Shown here one piece after another: positions 58,572-64,000 of a stretch of DNA of 64,000 bases; the stretch's first letter is position 1; each line of letters begins with the position of its first letter. The stretch spans positions 50,224,933 through 50,288,932 of the forward strand of contig NC_037689.1 of assembly GCF_003255815.1 (NCBI RefSeq), read 5' to 3'. The translations under genes and the position numbers were made by a program. This DNA is from Theropithecus gelada. Its lineage: Eukaryota; Chordata; Mammalia; Primates; Cercopithecidae. A model generated the notes under the pieces. The model saw only the letters and a program-made list of their open reading frames with translations. It was not told the DNA's origin and made no database searches.

Positions 58572-59326
58572 TGAGAGACAGGACTAGCTGGATCTCCTAG
58601 GCAGACTAAGAATTCCTAAACCTAGCTGTGGAAGGTGACCGCACCCACCTTTAAACCCGGGGCTTGTAACTCAGCTCACACCTGACCAATCAGGTAGTAA
58701 AGAGGACTCACTAAAATACAAATTAGGCTAAAGCAGAAGGCAAAGAAACAGTCAAATCATTTATTGCCTGAGAGCACAGTGGGAGGGACAGTGATTGGGA
58801 TATAAACCCAGTCATTCCAGCAGGGAGTGGGCAACCCCCTTTGAATCCCCTCCCATTGTATGGGAGCTTTGTTTTCACTCTATTAGACCTTGCAACTGCA
58901 CACTCTTCTGGTCCGTGTTTGTTACAGCTCGAGCTGAGCTTTCGCTCGCTGTGCACCACTGCTGTTTGCCACCGTCCCAGACCCGCCGTTGACTTCCAAC
59001 CCTTCGGATCTGGCAGGATGTCTGCTGTGCTCCTGATCCAGCCTATTGTCCCTCCCTATCAGGCTAAAGGCTTGCTATTGTTCCTGCACAGCTAAGTGCC
59101 CGGGTTCATCCTGATAGAGCTGAACACTAGTCACTGGGTTCCACGGTTCTCTTCCGTGACCCACAGCTTCTAATAGAGCTGTAACACTCACTGCATGGCC
59201 CAGGGTTCCATTCCTTGGAATCCGTGAAGCCAAGAACCCCATGTCAGAGAACAAAACGCTTGGTGCCATCTTGGGAGCGGCCCACCACATCTTGGGAGCT
59301 CTAAGAACAAAGACCATCCTGTAACA
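58572..59326 (+). mobile_element. HERV-W solo LTR (LTR17)
   Basis: Opens TGAGAGACAGGACTAGCTGG and ends GACCATCCTGTAACA, 755 bp, near the family length of about 780. It contains CCAAT (GACCAATCAG at 58684-58693), a TATAAA at 58801-58806, and the GTTACAGCTCGAGCTGAGCTTTCGCTCGC block followed by a U5-like end. The usual ATTAAA signal reads ATTAGA here. Perfect 4-bp target-site duplication CCAG (58568-58571, 59327-59330). No internal genes, so it arose by LTR-LTR recombination after provirus insertion. The frames here are not genes. Confidence 0.9.
58801..58806 (+). promoter_or_regulatory. TATA box of the HERV-W LTR
   Basis: TATAAA within GATTGGGATATAAACCCAG, at the place where the LTR17 U3 promoter is known to lie. 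Activity is not shown. Confidence 0.6.
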
Positions 59327-59985
59327 CCAGCTTGACTTTTCCCTTTAGCTTAGTGATTTGGGGGTCCCAATATTTATTTTTCCTTTCACAGGTGCAAAAA
59401 CATATCCCCAAATATGGCCCTTTGATAAGCTGAACTAATGAAGCAGTCTCCAAGTCTCTGACCTCCTCCCCGGGTCCCAACTCTCAACATTCTGTCTCTC
59501 CCAATGCACAGGATGAGGTTGTTCTCTGAAGTTCCCTTATCTACCTTGAATCTAGACCCACCAAGGAGGAACACAATTACCTTCAACCCTTTCCCTGGAA
59601 TTTTATTAACTAGAGAAGATTAAAATACATATCACAGAGGAAAGGACTGAAAATTAACCAAGACACACAGAGCCCAGAAGAACTTTGTTTCAAACCATTG
59701 TTTTTCTTTGGTCCCATTCAGTTTCCAAAGAGAATCATTTACAAGACAATGTCTGCCTCCTGGATCCATTCATTCCCATCTAAAATACATTTACTCCCCC
59801 ACCCCCATGTCCCCTTCCTCAATGAAGAAAAGTATATAAACCTCTGGATTTAATTGGGTTATTGGAGAGTCATTCTGTGATTCCCACACACCATGCACGT
59901 TTAGTAAATCTGTGTGCCATTTCTTCTATTAATCTATTTTCGGTGAACCTTCAGAGGGTAAGGAAAGCTTTCCCTTGGCCTCTAT

Positions 59986-60498
59986 ATCTGCAATCTCCAT
60001 TATCATCTTATATTATCTCATCTTTGAGCTCTAGTTGTATTGAATGCATACATTGTTTCATAATGCAAAGCACAGGTTGCAAATTACCTTCTCCTTGGGT
60101 TATATTTTATTCTAAACTGGATAATTTGTGTTTTACATCACCCTCCCTCCTCCTACTTTTCGCCCTTCCTTTTTTATAGTTATCCTGTTTCTGTTCATCT
60201 TGCTGAAGCTTAGGCTCCACTCTCTAGCTTTTTTTTTTTTCTGATGTTTTGTAGATAATGTTTTAACTCCTTTCCCACCATTCCAGAGAAATGTTTGTTT
60301 CGTTCTGAGCTGCAGTTTGAAGACAGCTTATATACCTACTTCACCTCATCCCTCACCCTTCTTACATCCGCCTGCCTGCTTCTATAACTTGAGATCATAT
60401 AATGGGAGAGAAAGTTCAGTTCAGGCAATGATTTATGTTTGTTAATAATTTCTTAGGCTCAGCACATTCTTCTAAGAGTTTGTTAAATGTCTCATTAG
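59986..60498. other. No gene or recognisable repeat
   Basis: Unassigned. The 105-codon frame at 59862-60179 starts inside the LTR A copy and is a chance frame. Confidence 0.45.
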
Positions 60499-61188
60499 TG
60501 TTCACCCCTCCTACTTGAAAAGTAGTGTATACCATTGCCACAGAGGAATAAATCTGCCAAAGATAAACAAAGCTGGACATTAAAGTGGTAAAAACATATT
60601 TTATTCAGTGACTGCTGACAGTCGGGGAAAGAGATGAGTTCCATTTCTATATTCACAGAGGCAACTAGGTGTTTTAAAAGGAAAATGAAGGAATATAGGG
60701 CAGGAAAAGAAGGGGAGGTGCTCAAGTGGATGCAAGGAAGTCAAAAATTACAAAGAGTTGGTCAGTGTCAATGCGATTGGGCTAGCTGTGTCTGCTAACT
60801 GACAATTAACGGAAGTTAGGATTCTATCCACCTATAGAGACCGGGAGACAGAGGCCCTATCTATCTAAATGATTGCATTTCAAAGGAATGGCTCTCATCC
60901 TTCAGAAAGACACTTCTGAGTTGTAGGAGATGCATATACACCTCAAAGTGTCAGAGGAATGATTCACCATTGTAAGCCCTTTCTAGTAAATGCTCTAAGA
61001 AAGGGAGGTCAGGGGCCTATCTTCAGGTGTTGGCTGGAACAGTCAGTTCTTTTGAAAAACCTGAACTTTTCCAAAGAGGAACTTAAAAGGGGGCGGGGTC
61101 CCAGGGACATGACCTTAGGCTGCTAGAAGCCCTGCAAATGTTGGTCAAGTCTCAGCACAGGTGTTTGGATGGTGTGTTCTTACTGACA
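60499..61188 (-). mobile_element. ERV LTR, antisense (edges approximate)
   Basis: On the minus strand it runs from about TGTCAGTAAGAACACACC to GGAGGGGTGAACA. It has GGGGCGGGGT-type GC box (GACCCCGCCCCC on the minus strand, 61090-61101) and GAATAAAATATG as polyadenylation-like signal (complement near 60598-60609). No matching target duplication found. Family unnamed. Confidence 0.5.
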
Positions 61189-61956
61189 GTTTTTGCAGTT
61201 CTTAAACCTTGGAATTCTAATTGCTTTCAATTGGGTGAGACCTATAATCATCGTTTCCATTAAAAAGGGTCAACTCTGTATCTCCCGTTCTTCTCCCCAG
61301 TGGCTCTTTTTCCCAAATCCACAGTCAGAAGAGGGAAAAGATAAATACTCAGTTTTCTTATTTCCAAATTTGGGAGTTTGGTGAGAACTCCCAGAATATT
61401 TTTTAATTTACCAGGAGTTTCTTGGGTCTGGGATTGGGGAATGGAGTAGCAGTTGTGCTCCTCAGAGATGACCCAGAATATTCTTTTTCCTTCTTTGGCC
61501 TCCACTTTTGGATTATTTGCCTGACAATATTGAACTTTACCTGATCTATGTGCTCCTGGAAAATAATGACTAAGGAGGCTGCCAACCCCTTTGTGTTACC
61601 AGAAGCAGCTACCTGCAAAGGACCAAACTGCTCTCGCATTTGCCAGCATAAGACCCACCTCCACCTTTCTTCAATAACTCCCTTGTTTTATAAAACCCCA
61701 GGTTTTCTTCCACTTTTTTGAAAAAAAAAATCCTACCTAATAAATGTTCTCCCTATTGAAATAGCCTGAATAAGTCATTTCCTTAGTGCATTTTGTGTCT
61801 CATACGTCTTTCATATTCCTTACCTTAGTATATGATTCTACTCATTACTTGTTTTTAATTTTTTGTTTCTTTGTTTTATTTCCTTGGATATTGGCAGTGA
61901 GATTATGTGATAAGGTACTCATCTACCAACCTAAACTAGAAATCCAGCTGTAGCTT
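61189..61956. other. Unassigned, possibly ERV-derived
   Basis: Contains TTTTATAAAACC (61686) and AATAAATG (61739-61746) on the plus strand about 50 bases apart, a promoter-to-polyA spacing typical of an LTR R region. Two overlapping minus-strand frames (61260-61639) show no motif. Confidence 0.4.
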
Positions 61957-61970
61957 TTAAATCTTTATAT

Positions 61971-61972
<2 letters not shown>

Positions 61973-62003
<31 letters not shown>

Positions 62004-62284
62004 AGACGGAGTCTCGCTCTGTCGCCCAGGCTAGAGTGCAGTGGCCGGATCTCAGCTCACTGCAAGCTCCGCCTCCCGGGTTTACGCCATTCTCCTGCCT
62101 CAGCCTCCCAAGTAGCTGGGATTACAGGCGCCCACCACCTCGCCCGGCTAGTTTTTTGTATTTTTTAGTAGAGACGGGGTTTCACCGGGTTAGCCAGGAT
62201 GGTCTCGATCTCCTGACCTTGTGATCCGCCCGTCTCGGCCTCCCAAAGTGCTGGGATTACAGGCTTGAGCCACCGCGCCCGGCC
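61973..62284 (-). mobile_element. Young AluY (Old World monkey type), antisense
   Basis: Near-consensus AluY with CAGTGGCCGGATCTCAGC (complement of GAGATCCGGCCACTG) and GGATTACAGGCTTGAGCC (complement of GGCTCAAGCC). Target-site duplication TTAAATCTTTATATTC at 61957-61972 and 62285-62300. Confidence 0.96.
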
Positions 62285-62485
62285 TTAAATCTTTATATTC
62301 TATATTGGGAAAACAACATTTAAAGATGACATGCAAACAAGATAGGGAACACAAACTGTTTTCCTAGACCATCTATGTGCTACTAACTTTCACTTGAGCC
62401 TTGTAAATGATGAGCCACTCAGACATTCAATTGTTTGAGATGAAAATACAATGATTTAATGCAGTAAATCTCAAAAATGGAGGGT

Positions 62486-62870
62486 GTCTTAGTCCATTTT
62501 CTGTTGCTTATAACAGAATACCTGAAACTGGGTAATTTATTTTAAAAATGTATTTATTTCTTACAGTTATGAAGGCTCAGAAGTACCAGATCACAGGGCT
62601 GCATCTGGTGAGAGCCTTCTTGCTGGGTAGAGACTCTGTAGTTTCATGGCAGTACAAGGTGTCACATGGTGAAGGGGTTGACCATGCTCACATGTCTCTT
62701 ATAAAGCCCCCAGTTCCAATCTCATAGAAATTCATTAATCCATTAACCCATTAATCCATTAAGTCATGAATGGACTTTGCCCTCATGACCCAATCACCTC
62801 ATAAAACCTGACCTTTCAATACTGCCACATTGAGGATTGAATGTGTTTTGGAAGGGACAAATATTAAACC
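62486..62870 (-). mobile_element. MLT1/MST-like MaLR LTR, antisense
   Basis: GTCTTAGTCCATTTTCTGTTGCTTATAACAGAATACCTGAAACTGGGTAATTTAT opens it (complement of a MaLR LTR 3' end); TGGTGAGAGCCTTCTTGCTG, CATGTCTCTTATAAAGCCCC and CCCTCATGACCCAATCACC follow. Short tandem of CATTAATC/CATTAACC at 62728-62762. Ends near TATTAAACCATAG, at the target site of the next LTR. Confidence 0.75.
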
Positions 62871-62874
62871 ATAG

Positions 62875-63630
62875 TGTTGAAGAAAAGAGTCAAACTCTGT
62901 AAAATATTTGAAGAGATCTATTCTGAGCCAAATATGACTGACCATGGCCTGTGACCCAGACCTCAGGAGGTCCTGAGAACATGTACCCAAGGTGTTCCGA
63001 GTACAGCTTGGTTTTATATATTTTAGGGAGGCATGAGACATCAATTAAATACATTTAAGAAATACATTGGTTTGGCTCAGAAAGGCAGGACCTGGGGGCT
63101 TAGGGGATGGGGCTTCCAGGCTATAGGTATCTGGTTTACAATTGGTTGAGTTTGTCTAAAGACCAGGGATCCATAGAAAGGAAATGTTCAGGTTAAAATA
63201 AAAGACTGTGGAGACCAAGGTTCTTTGGAAGTCTTACGGTGGCTGCCCTGAGAGACAATAGCTGACCATTGTTTCCTATTCAAATGTTTAAAAGGTGCTA
63301 GACTTTTAGTTAATCTCTTCAGGATTGCAAGGGGCTGGAAGAAAAAGATATAGTTATGTTAATAGAGATTCTTTACATATGCAGATTTTCTCCCACAAAG
63401 GGCAGCTTTGCAGGGCCATTTCAAGATATGGCAGAGAAATATGTTTTGGGGTAAAATATTTTCTTCCTTGTCTTGTAATGTTATGCCAGAATCATATTGG
63501 AAAGTAAGTCACAATGTATAGGGTTGAATAAAACCCATCTGATGAGAATTCATGGTTTGTAGGGCATGACTCCCCAGACCCCTTAGACAGAAATTTGGGC
63601 AAGATAAAAAAAATCAGAGTTTAGTCCTCA
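62875..63630 (-). mobile_element. ERV solo LTR (LTR C), antisense, with ATAG target duplication
   Basis: Minus strand runs from TGAGGACTAAACTCTGA to CTCTTTTCTTCAACA, 756 bp. ATAG is identical at 62871-62874 and 63631-63634. A TATATAAAACC-like box is on the minus strand near 63010-63022. R/U5-like part resembles LTR B. No internal sequence. Confidence 0.8.
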
Positions 63631-63887
63631 ATAGCAAAGGGGCAGGAAGACTTGGTGAGAAAGCAATGAATATCACAAAATTTTTTTCTCATTTATTAGG
63701 GAAAACGCAATTCACATTCATCTGCTGCTTTTTCTCCCAGGCTATCTTGCCCCTCCTACAGTGGCCTGCTTGTGGTCTCTAAAATATCACAAACACATTC
63801 CTACCTCAGAGAGTTTGCACTTGTTCTTCCCTCTCAGAATTTTCTTATCCTATATATTGTCAAATAATAGACAAATCTAGATTTAGA

Positions 63888-63923
63888 ATCACTTCTCAGC
63901 CTTCTGGCTAAGATCAAGTGTAG
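63888..63923 (+). pseudogene. RNU2 (pseudogene): Truncated U2 snRNA pseudogene
   Basis: ATCACTTCTCAGCCTTCTGG CTAAGATCAAGTGTAG matches the first 36 bases of U2 with three differences, then diverges into unrelated sequence (ACTTAGTTAAGGAAG...). The upstream sequence shows no snRNA promoter elements. U2 fragments that keep the 5' end and stop abruptly are typical of L1-mediated retropseudogenes. Not functional. Confidence 0.85.
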
Positions 63924-64000
63924 ACTTAGTTAAGGAAGACTTTACTCAGAAGGATTACTACGTGAAGAAGAGGGATGCTAATACAGTAGGAACAGTTCTT

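Larger units (their letters stand above)
57850..59390 (-). mobile_element. ERV LTR (LTR B), antisense, carrying two younger inserts
   Basis: Minus strand runs from TGTGAAAGGAAAAATAAATATTG to ATTCAGGGCTCACA, interrupted by an AluY (57905-58200) and an LTR17 (58572-59326). TATA-like TGTATAAAACC is on the minus strand at 58295-58306. AGTG (57846-57849) and GGTG (59391-59394) fit a 4-bp target-site duplication with one change. Its 58222-58330 part resembles LTR C at 62938-63050. Family unnamed. Confidence 0.7.
57840..59985 (+). mobile_element. ERV LTR copy 2 (LTR A), split by a nested LTR
   Basis: First 10 bases (57840-57849, TGTTAGAGTG) and then 59391-59985 align with 46728-47340. Shared landmarks include CTGACCTCCTCCCC, AGAGAAGATTAAAATACATATCACAGAGGAAAGG, the TATATAAAC box at 59832-59840 and the end GGAAAGCTTTCCCTTGGCC. 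The 1541 bases between are another LTR, so the order of insertion is LTR A first. Confidence 0.7.

Noticed and set aside
46728..59985. A single provirus with LTR A copies as its two ends
   Set aside because: The sequence between them holds an antisense LTR, an L1 with its own 5' end and unrelated sequence. No primer site follows the first copy on the plus strand. Independent insertions fit better.
61090..61101. A GC box as evidence of a host promoter
   Set aside because: It lies within an antisense LTR-like element and there is no CpG island around it.
63888..63923. A functional U2 snRNA gene
   Set aside because: Only 36 of about 190 bases are present, with changes, and no snRNA promoter elements are visible upstream.

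Overview
The window looks like intergenic or deep-intronic DNA from a catarrhine primate, most likely an Old World monkey. It is A+T-rich, dense in Alu, L1, MaLR and ERV LTR copies, and has old MER20, MER5, MER1 and MIR fragments. The best species clue is three young AluY copies (30912, 57905, 61973) that share GGCTCAAGCC in the left arm and AGATCCGGCCAC in the right arm. I associate both variants with Old World monkey AluY lineages; human AluY normally has GGCTCACGCC and GATCGCGCCAC. A HERV-W type solo LTR (LTR17) fits a catarrhine. This is read by eye, without a repeat library.

I found no convincing host protein-coding exon. Every open frame above about 110 codons that I could explain lies in an Alu, an L1 or an LTR. 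A 121-codon frame at 10090-10455 next to an MLT1-like LTR is unexplained and probably fortuitous.

Layout. 0-3.2 kb: Alu, two L1 fragments and an MLT1 LTR. 3.2-8.6 kb: a repeat-poor stretch. 8.6-16.9 kb: Alus, MLT1 LTRs and L1 3' ends, including a rearranged L1 tail at 14.0-14.1 kb. 16.9-31.2 kb: Alus, L1 antisense fragments and an ERV LTR. 31-45 kb: MaLR LTRs, MIRs, hAT elements and Alus. 45.9-48.1 kb: three ERV LTRs, one followed by a tRNA-His-like primer binding site. 48.1-51 kb: unassigned, with a tRNA-Glu-like pseudogene that retains CCA. 51-55.8 kb: an L1 with a 5' UTR but internal deletions. 55.9-57.2 kb: a 210-bp segment copied into the middle of an Alu. 57.8-63.6 kb: nested ERV LTRs, another LTR pair, and an AluY. 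63.9 kb: a truncated U2 snRNA pseudogene.

No operating gene system is visible. The most interesting content is the record of replication-associated templated insertions: the split Alu at 56.8 kb, and the twin palindromes plus a 25-nt ectopic copy at 14.05-14.12 kb. The layered LTR insertions, several with matching target-site duplications, are also notable.
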